NCBI RefSeq assembly: GCF_005144475.1
Contig: NZ_SWJZ01000016.1
Coordinates: forward strand, 1 to 64,000
Length of the DNA stretch: 64,000 nt
Direction of reading: 5' to 3'
Source: Rhodobacter capsulatus
Lineage (GTDB): Bacteria; Pseudomonadota; Alphaproteobacteria; Rhodobacterales; Rhodobacteraceae
Shown: piece by piece, positions 17,628 through 32,113 of the stretch
How the letters are laid out: the number at the start of each line of letters is the position of its first letter
How positions within the stretch are numbered: the stretch's first letter is position 1
The notes under the pieces: generated by a model
The model's database searches: none
The model's input: the letters and a program-made list of their open reading frames with translations, nothing else
Told to the model about the DNA's origin: nothing
Translations under genes and position numbers: made by a program

Positions 17628-17651
17628 CAGGCGCCCCCGGGGGAGCGCCTG
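17628..17651 (-). terminator. clpA terminator
   Basis: On the minus strand, TCAGGCGCTCCCCC pairs with GGGGGCGCCTGA (one bulged base) and is followed by TCTTTT, about 120 bp past the clpA stop and just before the M23 gene start. Confidence 0.75.
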
Positions 17652-17770
17652 AAAAGCCTAGCACAGGGATATCGGCCGGGTCACGCCCCTTCGGGCCCGT
17701 TCCTTCGACCTGCGCTGCGGCGGCGCCTGGCCCGGACCGTCTGGCCCGGACCGTCTGTCCTGACCGCGGC

Positions 17771-20092
<2,322 letters not shown>

Positions 20093-20230
20093 GCGGCGCT
20101 CCTTTCCTCGGGTCTCCCGATACTGGCCTCATGGGGTTAAGTTTCGGTGGATTTCGCCGCGCTTCAAGGCCCGCACGCGTGTTTTTTCCACCGCGCCCCA
20201 CTCTGTTGCAAAACTGACCAGCGCGGGGGG

Positions 20231-20262
20231 CTTTCGCGCGGTCCGCAGGCGGCGCGCGAAAG
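20231..20262 (-). terminator. gloB terminator
   Basis: A 9-bp stem (CTTTCGCGC at 20231-20239 with GCGCGAAAG at 20254-20262) lies just past the gloB stop on the minus strand. The U-tract is weak. Confidence 0.5.
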
Positions 20263-20267
20263 TGCTT

Positions 20268-21038
20268 TCAGAACCGGTCCTTGCGTGCCCGCGCCGCGGT
20301 AAAGACGGCAAGCGCGTCGGCCTCCTCGGGCAGGCCGAGCGCGGCGCGCAACGCAGCGTCATCGGCACGCAAAAAGGGATTCGTCGCCCGTTCCTCGGCC
20401 AAGGTCACCGGCAAACTGGGCTCCCCCGCCAGCCGCAGCGCCGTCACCCGGTCCATCCGGTCGTGCAGCCGACCGTTCCCCGGCTCCAGGCTGAGCGCGA
20501 AACGGCCGTTCGCGGCGGTGTATTCATGCCCCGAACAGACCCGGGTTTCGGGCGGCAGCGCGGCCAGACGGGCGAGCGTGTCGAACATCTGCGCGGGCGT
20601 CCCCTCGAAAAGCCGCCCGCAGCCCCAGCTCATCAGACTGTCGCCGGAAAAGAGCAGCCCCGCCCCGGGCAGATGCCAGGCGACATGGCCAAGCGTATGG
20701 CCATCGGCGGCGATCACATGGGCGCTCTCCATCCCCAGGGGCAGCACATCGCCCGGGCGCACCGGATGATCGAGCGGCGGCAGCCGGTGGGCATCGGCCG
20801 CGGCCCCCGCCACCTTCGCCCCGGTCGCCTGCGCCAGCGCCTCGACGCCTGCGATGTGATCGGCATGGTGATGGGTGATCAGGATGTGGTGCAGCTGCCA
20901 GCGCCGTTCGGTCAGCACCTTCAGCACCGGCGCCGCCTCGGGGACATCGACGACGACGACGGTATCGGTGGCGGTGTCGTGCCAGAGCCAGGCGTAATTG
21001 TCGGTCAGGCAGGGGATCGGGGTCAGTTCGAGGGTCAT
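20268..21038 (-). CDS. gloB: Hydroxyacylglutathione hydrolase (glyoxalase II)
   Basis: GloB hydrolyses S-lactoylglutathione to lactate and glutathione, the second step of methylglyoxal detoxification. The 256-residue protein has the binuclear metal motif THHHADH at 55-61, [18 protein letters not shown] and [10 protein letters not shown], and the C-terminal glutathione-contact region ending ARKDRF. The start at 21038 ([10 protein letters not shown]) fits the family; upstream frame extension has no homology. It is divergent from the methyltransferase gene with 60 bp between starts, an arrangement I recall as common in Rhodobacterales. Confidence 0.95.
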   Translation of the reverse strand: MTLELTPIPCLTDNYAWLWHDTATDTVVVVDVPEAAPVLKVLTERRWQLHHILITHHHADHIAGVEALAQATGAKVAGAAADAHRLPPLDHPVRPGDVLPLGMESAHVIAADGHTLGHVAWHLPGAGLLFSGDSLMSWGCGRLFEGTPAQMFDTLARLAALPPETRVCSGHEYTAANGRFALSLEPGNGRLHDRMDRVTALRLAGEPSLPVTLAEERATNPFLRADDAALRAALGLPEEADALAVFTAARARKDRF

Positions 21039-21098
21039 GGCCTTTTGCGCATCTTTCGCTATCCTGACCCAGCTTCGCCCAAGGAAGGCCAACCTGCA

Positions 21099-21857
21099 AT
21101 GCATCTCGACGTGCTCGACCTGCGTGATTTTTACTACCGCACCCAGCTGGGGCGCACGGCGCAAAAGGCGATCCGCGACAAGGTGGTCGAGCTGTGGCCC
21201 GACACCCAGTCCGGCATGGCCGGGCTGACGATGGCAGGCTACGGGTTTGCGGTGCCGCTTCTGCGTCCCTATCTGGGGCGGGCGCGCCGGGTGATCGGGC
21301 TGATGCCGGCGCAGCAGGGGGTGATGCCCTGGCCCGCCGGAGAGCCCAATGTCTCGGTGCTCTGCGCCGAAACCAGCTGGCCGATCGAGACCGGGATGAT
21401 CGACCGGCTTGTCGTGCTGCACGGGCTGGAGGTCTCGGACGACCCCGATGCGCTGATGGACGAATGCTGGCGCACGCTGGGCCCGGGGGGGCGGGCGCTG
21501 TTCATCGTGCCGAACCGGGTCGGGCTTTGGGCGCCGCGCGAAACCACGCCGTTCGGCTTTGGCCGCCCCTATACGATGGGCCAGCTCGAGGCGCAGGCAC
21601 GACGGGCGGGGTTCGCCCCGGAACGTCAGGCGGCGGCGCTGTACATTCCGCCCTCGCAGCGGCGGTTCTGGCTGCGCTCGTCCGAGATGTGGGAACGGCT
21701 GGGCACAAGGGCGGCGGGCTATCTGGCGGCCGGGGTGGTGATGCTGGAAGTGATCAAGCAGGTGCATTCGGTGCGCCGCTCGGGGCTTGGCGCGGCGGTG
21801 CGCAAGCCGCTTTCGATCCTGGAAGGGGCGCCGAAGCCGGTGGTCGGGCGGATCTGA
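21099..21857 (+). CDS. Class I SAM-dependent methyltransferase
   Basis: The 252-residue protein has the secondary-structure pattern of class I methyltransferases: [33 protein letters not shown] and [19 protein letters not shown], the classic post-motif III region. Motif I is weak, and the substrate is unknown. The start at 21099 follows AAGGAAGG. It is divergent from gloB, so the two may share control. Methylation of a small molecule, quinone or protein are all possible. Confidence 0.8.
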   Translation: MHLDVLDLRDFYYRTQLGRTAQKAIRDKVVELWPDTQSGMAGLTMAGYGFAVPLLRPYLGRARRVIGLMPAQQGVMPWPAGEPNVSVLCAETSWPIETGMIDRLVVLHGLEVSDDPDALMDECWRTLGPGGRALFIVPNRVGLWAPRETTPFGFGRPYTMGQLEAQARRAGFAPERQAAALYIPPSQRRFWLRSSEMWERLGTRAAGYLAAGVVMLEVIKQVHSVRRSGLGAAVRKPLSILEGAPKPVVGRI

Positions 21858-22170
21858 GCTGCGCCGCAGCATCAAGAATCGCCGGGCCGGAAAGGCCCGT
21901 TTCCGCGGCACTTCGCCCTGCGGCGGGGAAACGCACGCGGGCGGGCTTCGACCCTTTGCGCTAACACTCCGTGCCGGTGCAGAAAATGTGCCAGCCTGAT
22001 GTGGATTCCTGCCGCCAAGATGGTTGCGAGGGTCTTGATGCTCTGCTAGACGCAACCCCGAATGCGGCGCGTGAGACCATCTTGGGCGCCGAGGGGGGCC
22101 TCTGAATCGGTGACGGAACGATTGGTTCCGGTCGTCCGCGTGCGGAGGCAAAAGCATCGGAAGGGTGGAC
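21858..22170. promoter_or_regulatory. atp: Promoter and leader region of the F1 ATP synthase operon
   Basis: No gene is evident in these 313 bp. A weak sigma-70-like candidate is TTGCGA at 22024-22029, a 17-base spacer, then TAGACG at 22047-22052. This would leave a leader of about 115 bases before atpH. The candidate is tentative; related promoters are often poor consensus matches in GC-rich genomes. Confidence 0.4.
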
Positions 22171-22731
22171 GTGTCCGAACCAGCTTCGATTTCCGCAGCC
22201 ATTGCCGGGCGCTATGCCACGGCCATCTTCGACCTCGCGCAGGAGGCCAAGGGCATCGACGCGCTCTCGGCCGACGTCGACGCGCTGACGGCCGCACTGG
22301 CCGGCTCGGCCGAGCTGCGTGACCTGATTTCCTCGCCGGTCTACTCGCGCGAGGAACAGGGAGCCGCGATCGCCGCGGTGGCTGCGAAGATGGGCCTGTC
22401 GGCACCGCTTGCCAACGGTCTGAAACTGATGGCGACGAAGCGCCGTCTGTTCGCGCTGCCGCAGCTGCTCAAGGGCCTTGCCGCCGCGATCGCCGACGCC
22501 AAGGGCGAGATGACCGCGGAGGTCACCTCGGCCACCGCGCTGAGCGCGGCGCAGGCCGACAAGCTGGCGGCGACGCTGGCCAAACAGACGGGCAAGACCG
22601 TCAAACTGAACGTCGCCGTCGATGAAAGCCTCATCGGTGGCATGATCGTCAAGCTGGGTTCGCGCATGATCGACACCACGGTCAAAGCCAAACTCGCTTC
22701 CCTTCAGAACGCCATGAAAGAGGTCGGATAA
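22171..22731 (+). CDS. atpH: ATP synthase F1 subunit delta
   Basis: Delta links the F1 head to the F0 stator stalk. The 186-residue protein ([23 protein letters not shown]...) is full length. Two in-frame GTG codons occur at 22165 and 22171. GGAAGG at 22159-22164 leaves 6 bases before the second and none before the first, so the start at 22171 is preferred. It is the first gene of atpHAGDC, and atpA starts immediately after its TAA. Only F1 genes are present; F0 genes must lie elsewhere, as known for Rhodobacter. Confidence 0.95.
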   Translation: MSEPASISAAIAGRYATAIFDLAQEAKGIDALSADVDALTAALAGSAELRDLISSPVYSREEQGAAIAAVAAKMGLSAPLANGLKLMATKRRLFALPQLLKGLAAAIADAKGEMTAEVTSATALSAAQADKLAATLAKQTGKTVKLNVAVDESLIGGMIVKLGSRMIDTTVKAKLASLQNAMKEVG

Positions 22732-24261
<1,530 letters not shown>

Positions 24262-24282
24262 CCGGCCTGAAAGGACAGGGAG

Positions 24283-25155
24283 ATGCCCAGCCTTAAGGAC
24301 CTCAAGAACCGGATCGTGAGTGTCAAGAACACTCGCAAGATCACGAAAGCGATGCAGATGGTCGCGGCGGCGAAACTTCGCCGCGCCCAGGAAAGCGCTG
24401 AAGCTGCCCGGCCCTATGCCGAGCGGATGAACGCCGTGATGTCGAGCCTTGCCGGTGCGGTGGGCTCGACCGATGGCGCGCCGCGCCTGCTTGCGGGCAC
24501 GGGCTCCGACAAGGTCCATCTCCTCGTCATCATGACGGGCGAGCGCGGGCTTTGCGGCGGCTTCAACGCCAATATCGCGAAACTCGCGAAGGCGAAGGCG
24601 ATGGAATTGCTCGCCCAGGGCAAGACGGTGAAGATCCTCACCGTCGGCAAGAAAGGTCGCGACGCGCTGCGTCGTGATCTGGGCCAGCACTACATCGACC
24701 ACATCGACCTGAGCGACGTGAAGAAGCTGAGCTACCCGGTGGCGCAGAAGATCGCCCAAAACATCATCGACCGCTTCGAGGCGGGCGAATACGATGTCGC
24801 GACGATCTTCTTCTCGGCCTTCCAGAGCGTGATCAGCCAGGTGCCGACCGCCAAGCAGGTGATCCCGGCGCAGTTCGAAACCGACGGGGCGGCGGCCTCG
24901 GCGGTCTACGACTACGAACCGGGCGATCAGGAAATCCTGACCGCGCTTCTGCCGCGTGCGGTGGCCACGGCGATCTTTGCCGCGCTGCTGGAAAACAACG
25001 CGTCCTTCAACGGGGCGCAGATGTCGGCCATGGACAACGCCACCCGCAACGCGGGTGACATGATCGATCGTCTGACCATCGAGTATAACCGCTCGCGTCA
25101 GGCCGCCATCACCAAAGAGCTCATCGAAATCATCTCGGGCGCCGAGGCGCTCTGA
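24283..25155 (+). CDS. atpG: ATP synthase F1 subunit gamma
   Basis: Gamma is the central rotor shaft. The 290-residue protein has the conserved N-terminal helix ([20 protein letters not shown]), [10 protein letters not shown] and the C-terminal helix [29 protein letters not shown] precedes the start, 21 bases after the atpA stop. Confidence 0.99.
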   Translation: MPSLKDLKNRIVSVKNTRKITKAMQMVAAAKLRRAQESAEAARPYAERMNAVMSSLAGAVGSTDGAPRLLAGTGSDKVHLLVIMTGERGLCGGFNANIAKLAKAKAMELLAQGKTVKILTVGKKGRDALRRDLGQHYIDHIDLSDVKKLSYPVAQKIAQNIIDRFEAGEYDVATIFFSAFQSVISQVPTAKQVIPAQFETDGAAASAVYDYEPGDQEILTALLPRAVATAIFAALLENNASFNGAQMSAMDNATRNAGDMIDRLTIEYNRSRQAAITKELIEIISGAEAL

Positions 25156-25170
25156 CGGAACCGGAGATAG

Positions 25171-26595
<1,425 letters not shown>

Positions 26596-26604
26596 GGGGG
26601 AACC

Positions 26605-27003
26605 ATGGCCGATACCATGCAGTTCGACCTCGTCAGCCCGGAACGGAGGCTTGCCTCCGTTGCCGCGCGCGAGGTCCGTCTTCCCGGCGTGGAAGGCGAT
26701 CTGACGGCGATGCCGGGCCATGCGCCCGTCATCCTCTCGCTGCGTCCCGGCATCCTGACCGTGGTCAGCGCCGCGGGCACGGCCGAATACGCCGTGACCG
26801 GCGGCTTCGCCGAGGTTTCGGGCGAGAAGGTGACCGTTCTGGCCGAGCGCGGTCTGACCAAGGCGGAACTGACCGCCGCGGTGCATGCCGAGATGCTGGC
26901 CGAGGCCAAGAAAGTCGCGGACGCCGCGCATCCGACGGTGGCCGACGCCGCTGCGAAGATGCTGGCCGACATGGAAGCGCTTGGCACGCATATCAATCTC
27001 TGA
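26605..27003 (+). CDS. atpC: ATP synthase F1 subunit epsilon
   Basis: Epsilon couples gamma rotation to the F0 ring and inhibits ATP hydrolysis. The 132-residue protein has the beta-sandwich domain (MQFDLVSPERRLASVAAREV, ...VEGDLTAMPGHAPVILSLRPG) and a C-terminal helical part shorter than in E. coli. It is preceded by GGGGGAA, 9 bases after the atpD stop. Last gene of the operon; a terminator follows. Confidence 0.98.
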   Translation: MADTMQFDLVSPERRLASVAAREVRLPGVEGDLTAMPGHAPVILSLRPGILTVVSAAGTAEYAVTGGFAEVSGEKVTVLAERGLTKAELTAAVHAEMLAEAKKVADAAHPTVADAAAKMLADMEALGTHINL

Positions 27004-27072
27004 CGGGACATCCCGTCGGATATCTCGGGCCCCGGTCTTCGCGCCGGGGCCCTTGCTTTTTGCTTTTGTCTT
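27002..27072 (+). terminator. atp operon terminator
   Basis: A small hairpin (GACGGGA/TCCCGTC at 27002-27017) is followed by a strong 9-bp stem (GGGCCCCGG at 27027-27035 with CCGGGGCCC at 27044-27052). A T-rich tract follows through 27072. Confidence 0.88.
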
Positions 27073-27128
27073 TCGTCGCCGCATATTAGCGTGACGGCGG
27101 ACAAGGCCGGAATGAGCGACAGGAACGG

Positions 27129-27479
27129 ATGAAGAAGTTTTCCTCGACCCGGATCGGCGTGGCACAGGGATCGCTGGTGCTGTTTTCGGACTATCTGGAC
27201 GGCGGCGTGATGTGGACGGGCGAGGGCCCGCGCGAGTTGCGCCGGGTGGTGGTCTTTGACGAGGCCTTCCGCGACATCCCGGCGGTGCAGGTGTCGCTGT
27301 CGATGTGGGACATCGACCAGAAGCACAATCCGCGCATGGACATTTCCGCCGACATGGTGACGGCCGAGGGCTTCGTGATCGTCTTTCGCACCTGGGGCGA
27401 CACCCGCGTCGCCCGCGTCCGCGCCGACTGGCTGGCGATCGGCGGCTGCGGCAACGAGGACGACTGGGACGTGGTCTGA
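27129..27479 (+). CDS. H-type lectin domain protein
   Basis: The 116-residue protein has no signal peptide. The sequence GEGPRELRRVVVFDEAFRDIPAVQVSLSMWDIDQKHN matches the H-type lectin fold (Helix pomatia agglutinin-like; six-stranded sandwich that forms trimers and can bind N-acetylgalactosamine). A role in sugar recognition is inferred. It lies directly before a surface-glycan gene block, which fits but does not prove a link. The start has only weak Shine-Dalgarno support (AGGAACGG). Confidence 0.75.
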   Translation: MKKFSSTRIGVAQGSLVLFSDYLDGGVMWTGEGPRELRRVVVFDEAFRDIPAVQVSLSMWDIDQKHNPRMDISADMVTAEGFVIVFRTWGDTRVARVRADWLAIGGCGNEDDWDVV

Positions 27480-27552
27480 CCCCGCCCGGCTTGACTTTCC
27501 GCCCCCCCGCGCCGATGGTGCGCGCGACTTCCCCATCCAATGAGGCCCGCCC

Positions 27553-28452
27553 GTGCAACAAGATGCCCCCCGCTGGCAGCTCGTGGTGATCCTGTGGGGG
27601 ACGAAATATCCGGTTGCCGAACTCAACGCCCTGATCGAGACCGTGCTGGCGCGGGCCGCCACCCCGCCGCGCGTCGTGCTGATTTCCGACCGCGACCGGC
27701 CCGGCCTGCTGCCGCAGGTGCTGTTGCGGCGCTTCCCCGACTTCTACCTGTCGCCGCCGATGCTGGCGGGCGGCTGTCAGGCGAAGCTGGCGATGTTCGC
27801 GCCGGGCGTCGTGCCCGCGGATCTGCCCGCGATCTATCTTGATATCGACACGCTGGTTCTGGGCGATGTCACCCGGTTTCTGGATCTTCTTGACCGGCCC
27901 GAGCGCATGGCGATGCTGCAAAGCGTCGTGCTGCCCTTCGGGGCTTTGGGGCGGACGCTGCACCGGCTCAGCGGCGGGCGGCATTACGCGCGCGGCAATT
28001 CCTCGATCGTCGTCTATCATCCGGCGCATTGCAGCCATATCGCCACGACCTATGAACGGCTGCACGCGGCGCATGGCTACAACGGCCTGCGCCCGATGAT
28101 CGCGGATGAACGCTTCATCTCCTGGTCGGCCCAGGCGCAGTTGCGGGCGATCCCGAAGCGGCTGGCGGTGAAATTCCCGACCGAATTCATGTGGCCCTGG
28201 CGCTGGCTGATTCATCTGCGGGCACGTCTGCCCTGGTTGCGGCGCCGCTGGGCGGGGCTGGTCGCGATCACCCTGCCCGGCGACGAGGTGAAGGGCCCCG
28301 AACTTCTGACCCTGCCCGAGGGCGCCGAGATCACCGACCGCAAGGGCCGCCGCCTGATCTGGTCGGACCGCGCTTTGGGGCCGGTCCGCGCCCGCATCAT
28401 CGCTTATTACACCGACCTGAACGCCCGTCTGCGGCAAGGGGAACAACCATGA
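27553..28452 (+). CDS. Glycosyltransferase-like protein
   Basis: The 299-residue protein starts with GTG at 27553 behind GAGG. The core contains YLDIDTLVLGD, a DxD-type motif for nucleotide-sugar and metal binding, within a GT-A-like arrangement, plus GNSSIVVYHP and ADERFISW segments. It shares style with the later gene at 32114. Its stop overlaps the neuA-like ATG by 4 bases (ATGA), so it is coupled to the sugar-activation genes. Donor and acceptor are unknown. Confidence 0.72.
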   Translation: MQQDAPRWQLVVILWGTKYPVAELNALIETVLARAATPPRVVLISDRDRPGLLPQVLLRRFPDFYLSPPMLAGGCQAKLAMFAPGVVPADLPAIYLDIDTLVLGDVTRFLDLLDRPERMAMLQSVVLPFGALGRTLHRLSGGRHYARGNSSIVVYHPAHCSHIATTYERLHAAHGYNGLRPMIADERFISWSAQAQLRAIPKRLAVKFPTEFMWPWRWLIHLRARLPWLRRRWAGLVAITLPGDEVKGPELLTLPEGAEITDRKGRRLIWSDRALGPVRARIIAYYTDLNARLRQGEQP

Positions 28453-29153
28453 TTCTGGGCCATATCGGCGCACGCAAGGGCTCGAAAGGCGTGCCCGGCA
28501 AGAACTTCCGTCCGATCGCGGGCAAGCCGCTGATCGACTGGTCGCTCGACCAGCTTTTCGCCAATCCGCGCATTGATGCCGTCGTCGTCTCGACCGATGA
28601 CGAACGCATCTATGATCATGCGGTGGCGAAGGGCGCGCTCGATATCGGGCTGCGGCCCGCGCATCTGGCCACCGATGCCGCGCCGAAATGGGGCGTCTGG
28701 CAACATGCGCTGGCGGCCGGGCAGGCGGCGCTGGGGCAGCCCGTCACCACCTTTGTCGATCTGGATTGCACCTCGCCCCTGCGCCTGCCCGAAGATCTGG
28801 AGGGCGCGCTTGACCTGTTCGCCCGCGAACAGCCCGACATGGTGATGAGCGTCTGCGAGGCGCGCAAGAACCCCTATTTCAACCTGGTCGAAGCCGATGA
28901 GACCGGGGCGCTGCATGTGTCGAAGCCGCTGCCGGGCGGGGTCTGGTCGCGGCAATCGGCGCCGAAGGTCTGGGAACATGCGGCCTCGACCTATGTTCTG
29001 TCGGCTGATTATCTGCGCCGGGCGAAGACGATCTACGAAGGCCGGGTGATCCCCTTCGAGATGCCGCCCGAGCGCTGCCTTGACATCGACACGCCGTTCG
29101 ATTTCCGGCTGGTCGAAATGCTGATGAACGACCGTCTGACGGAGGGAAACTGA
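28449..29153 (+). CDS. Acylneuraminate cytidylyltransferase-like (NeuA/LegF/PtmB family)
   Basis: This 234-residue enzyme would activate a nonulosonic acid with CTP to the CMP-sugar. It has the nucleotide-binding signature GARKGSKGVPGKN at 7-19, STDDERIY, DLDCTSPLR and the metal-binding LDIDTPFDF at the C-terminus. It is coupled to the upstream glycosyltransferase and followed by an SDR after 1 base, like ptmB-ptmA in Campylobacter flagellin glycosylation loci. Sialic versus legionaminic or pseudaminic acid cannot be separated by eye. Confidence 0.88.
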   Translation: MILGHIGARKGSKGVPGKNFRPIAGKPLIDWSLDQLFANPRIDAVVVSTDDERIYDHAVAKGALDIGLRPAHLATDAAPKWGVWQHALAAGQAALGQPVTTFVDLDCTSPLRLPEDLEGALDLFAREQPDMVMSVCEARKNPYFNLVEADETGALHVSKPLPGGVWSRQSAPKVWEHAASTYVLSADYLRRAKTIYEGRVIPFEMPPERCLDIDTPFDFRLVEMLMNDRLTEGN

Positions 29154-29154
29154 C

Positions 29155-29946
29155 ATGACCGGGCAATTGTCTAACCGCACCATCTTCATCACCGGCTCGG
29201 GCGGCGTGCTGGGCTCGACCTATGTGCGCCGGATGCTGGAGCAGGGCGCCCGCGTCGTCGCGACCGATCTGCCCGGGCATCGAGCCGAGGCGCTGCAGGC
29301 CGCGCATGCGGGCAACGAGGCCTTCCGCTTCTACGATCTGGACGTCGGCGACGAGGCGCAGGTGACCGAGATTTTCAAACGCGTTCTGGCCGATGGCTGG
29401 GAGCCGAATGTGGTGCTGAACAATGCCGCGATCACCGGCGAGATGCTGATGGGCGCGGGCAAGCCCTTCCCGGATTTCGCCGATACGACGGTCGCCGATT
29501 TCGAGCGCACTTTGCGCACCAACCTCACCGGCGCCTTCATGGTGGCGCGGCAGATGGATCGCGACATCGTCGGTCGCTGGCCGGCAACGCTGATCAACGT
29601 GGCGTCGATGTATGCTTTGAACGGCGCGCATCACCCGATCTATGACGGCATGCCGTTCAAGAATTTCTCGGCCTACGGCGTGACCAAGGCGGGCATCCAC
29701 GGGCTGACGGTCTGGCTGGCGGGCTACTGGGCGCCGCGCGGCGCCACCGTCAACACCATCGCCCCCGGCGCGGTCTTCAACAACCATTCCGAGGAATTCC
29801 AGCGCCGCGTGGGCGAGCTGATCATGCTGAACCGCATGGCAAAACCGGATGAAATCGCCGATGCGATGCTGTTCCTGTGCTCGGCCGGGGCGGGCTACAT
29901 GACCGGGCAGCTGGTCAATGTCGATGGCGGGTTCTCGGCGTGGTAA
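29155..29946 (+). CDS. SDR oxidoreductase, PtmA-like
   Basis: The 263-residue SDR has the glycine motif TGSGGVLG (14-21), NNAAITGE, ASMYALNG and the catalytic Tyr-x3-Lys in SAYGVTKAG. The C-terminal GYMTGQLVNVDGGFSAW is typical. Position directly after neuA matches ptmA of Campylobacter, which takes part in making the amino-sugar precursor for legionaminic acid. The exact substrate is inferred from context only. The following gene starts inside its last codons. Confidence 0.82.
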   Translation: MTGQLSNRTIFITGSGGVLGSTYVRRMLEQGARVVATDLPGHRAEALQAAHAGNEAFRFYDLDVGDEAQVTEIFKRVLADGWEPNVVLNNAAITGEMLMGAGKPFPDFADTTVADFERTLRTNLTGAFMVARQMDRDIVGRWPATLINVASMYALNGAHHPIYDGMPFKNFSAYGVTKAGIHGLTVWLAGYWAPRGATVNTIAPGAVFNNHSEEFQRRVGELIMLNRMAKPDEIADAMLFLCSAGAGYMTGQLVNVDGGFSAW

Positions 29947-30887
29947 GCGCACGGATCGCCGTCATCGGCGCGGGCTCGATCGGGCGGCGGCATGCCGCGA
30001 ACCTGACCGCGCTGGATTGCACCGTCTCGCATCTGCCCTGGCGCAGCTTCGACGCGGCGGCCTTTGCCGCGCGGACCGATCTGGACGGGGTGGTGATTGC
30101 CACCGAAACGCAGATCCGGCTGGAGCTGATCGAGATCTGCGCCCGGATGGGCCTGCCCTTCTACGTCGAAAAGCCGCTCGCCCATACGCCCGAACAGGTG
30201 GCGGCAATCTACGCCGCCGCCGCCCCGGTGGCCGATCGCAGCCTGATCGGCTTCATGATGCGCTACAACCCGGCGCTGCAGGCGCTGGCCGCCGAAGACC
30301 TCTCCGACATCTACCGCTTCTCCTTCGAGATCGGCCATGACGTGCGGCAATGGCGGGCGAACTGGCGCTTCGCCGACAGCTACGCCGCCCGTCCCGAAGG
30401 CGGCGGGGTGCTGCTTGATCTCTCGCACGAGGTCGATCTGGCGATGACCCTCTTCCCCGGCCTGACGCTCGGCCGGGCGGAAAGCCTGGGCCATCCGTCG
30501 TTCCCCGGCGTCGATTTCGCCACCACCTTGATGCTTGCGGCTGCGGGCGGGCCGGTCGGCACCGTCGCGATGGATTACCTCTCGCCGGTCTTCATCCGCC
30601 GCGCCCGGCTGGTGGGATTGAAACGCCTGATCGAGGTCGATTTCCTGACCCCCGAGATCACGTTCCTCACCCCCGGCCGCCGCACCAGCCAGTCTTATGT
30701 CTTTGACCGCAATGACATGTTCCTGGGCGCGATGCGCGACTTCCTGCGGCTGATCGCCGAAGGCCCGGGGGCCGATCTGTCCCCGCTCGCGCCGCGTTTC
30801 ACCACGATGCGGCCGGTGAACGAGATGGTGGCGAGCGCCTGGTCCGCCCGGCATTTCACCGGACAGGTCGCGATGGAGATGGGCTGA
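29940..30887 (+). CDS. Gfo/Idh/MocA-family oxidoreductase
   Basis: The 315-residue NAD(P)-dependent sugar oxidoreductase has the Rossmann motif IGAGSIGRRHAANL, the conserved EKPLAHT (catalytic Lys-Pro region) and a C-terminal alpha/beta domain with LLDLSHEVDL. The start is taken as GTG 29940, overlapping the SDR stop by 7 bases, because the fold begins at once (VVSARIAVIGAG). It ends 3 bases from the convergent neuC-like gene. It probably modifies a nucleotide- or phospho-sugar in the same pathway. Confidence 0.83.
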   Translation: MVSARIAVIGAGSIGRRHAANLTALDCTVSHLPWRSFDAAAFAARTDLDGVVIATETQIRLELIEICARMGLPFYVEKPLAHTPEQVAAIYAAAAPVADRSLIGFMMRYNPALQALAAEDLSDIYRFSFEIGHDVRQWRANWRFADSYAARPEGGGVLLDLSHEVDLAMTLFPGLTLGRAESLGHPSFPGVDFATTLMLAAAGGPVGTVAMDYLSPVFIRRARLVGLKRLIEVDFLTPEITFLTPGRRTSQSYVFDRNDMFLGAMRDFLRLIAEGPGADLSPLAPRFTTMRPVNEMVASAWSARHFTGQVAMEMG

Positions 30888-30889
30888 AT

Positions 30890-32011
30890 TCAGCCGTGAT
30901 CGGCGAAGGTCTTCTGCAACCCGCCCTGCCAGAAGCCTTCGTCGGCCAGCACCTCAAGAAAGCGCTCGGCGGCGCGGCCCTCGCCAAAGGCGGTGTGGGG
31001 CGGATAGCGCTTGCCCCATTCGGTCGCCAGAAACGCACCGATCTTGTCCCGCTCCGCCGCATCGGCGGAAAACAGCGACGGCGCCTCGGCCCGGTTCGTC
31101 TGCCGCGTGCCGATATCGAGCGAGGGGATGCCCAGAAACGGCGCCTCGCGCACCCCGGCGCTCGAATTGCCGACCAGACAGGCGGCATGTTTCATCAGCT
31201 CGGAAAAATGCGCAAACCGCATTGAGGGGATCAGCCGGAACCGCTCCCGCGGCAGCTGTTCCAGCACGGCAAAGATCTCGCGCGAGCCCGGATCGTTGTT
31301 CGGCGCGATGACGACGAACTTCCGCCCCGAGGCCTCGAGCGCGCCAAACAGATCCGCCGCCTGCCGCCCCATCGTCGCGGCTTCCGACGTGACCGGATGG
31401 AACAAGGTCACCCCGTAATCGTCAAACGGAATGTCATACCGCTTCAGCACCTCGGGCAGGGTGACCCCCGAGGGCCGGGCGTGGAAATCCAGCTCCGGCG
31501 AGCCGATGACATGGATCTTGTCGGCCGGCTCGCCCAGCGTCATCACCCGCTTCGCCGCCGCTTCCGAAGATACGAAATGACAGGCGGCCAGCTTGGTGTT
31601 GCAATGCCGGAACACCTCGTCGATCGTGCCCGAGACCTCGCCGCCCTCGATATGGGCCGAGCGGATGTAGTTCGTGGCGCAGACCAAGGCGCAGGCCAGG
31701 GCCTCGATCCGGTCGCCGTGAAAAACCACCAGATCGGGGCGCAGCTCGGCGAAAATGTCGGAAAAGCCGATGATCGACTTTGCGAGGATCGTGTCCTGCG
31801 GGTCGCCCTCGCGCTGGTTGAGAAATTCATGCACGGTGGCGCCCTGCACCCGGTGCACCTCGATCTTGGTCAGGCCGTAGCGCTCTAGCATATGCATGCC
31901 GGTGACCAGAAACGACACCTTGAGCCCGGCATCGCGGGCGGCCAGCGCCAGCGGTTCGATCTTTCCGAAATCGGCACGGGTGCCGGTGACGAAGAGGATT
32001 TCGCGGGTCAT
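30890..32011 (-). CDS. UDP-GlcNAc 2-epimerase, hydrolysing (NeuC/LegG-like)
   Basis: This 373-residue enzyme releases UDP while epimerising to ManNAc or the legionaminic-pathway equivalent. Signatures include LFVTGTRADFGKIEPL, FHGDRIEALACAL, HIEGGEVSGTIDEVFRH and VGNSSAGVREAPFLGIPSLDIGTRQ. The start is placed at 32011 (MTREILFVTG), where the family begins; an alternative ATG at 32047 adds 12 residues. Both have weak ribosome sites. It faces away from the glycosyltransferase at 32114 and supplies the sugar to the neuB-like gene 34835-35863. Confidence 0.87.
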   Translation of the reverse strand: MTREILFVTGTRADFGKIEPLALAARDAGLKVSFLVTGMHMLERYGLTKIEVHRVQGATVHEFLNQREGDPQDTILAKSIIGFSDIFAELRPDLVVFHGDRIEALACALVCATNYIRSAHIEGGEVSGTIDEVFRHCNTKLAACHFVSSEAAAKRVMTLGEPADKIHVIGSPELDFHARPSGVTLPEVLKRYDIPFDDYGVTLFHPVTSEAATMGRQAADLFGALEASGRKFVVIAPNNDPGSREIFAVLEQLPRERFRLIPSMRFAHFSELMKHAACLVGNSSAGVREAPFLGIPSLDIGTRQTNRAEAPSLFSADAAERDKIGAFLATEWGKRYPPHTAFGEGRAAERFLEVLADEGFWQGGLQKTFADHG

Positions 32012-32113
32012 TCCGGGCTTTCTCTGCTGCGCTGCTCGGGTCGCCATTACATTGCTTGTGCCCTCGGCGGAAGGGTTATAATGCGGCAAAAGGCTGCGAG
32101 GGGAGAGAGCGCG

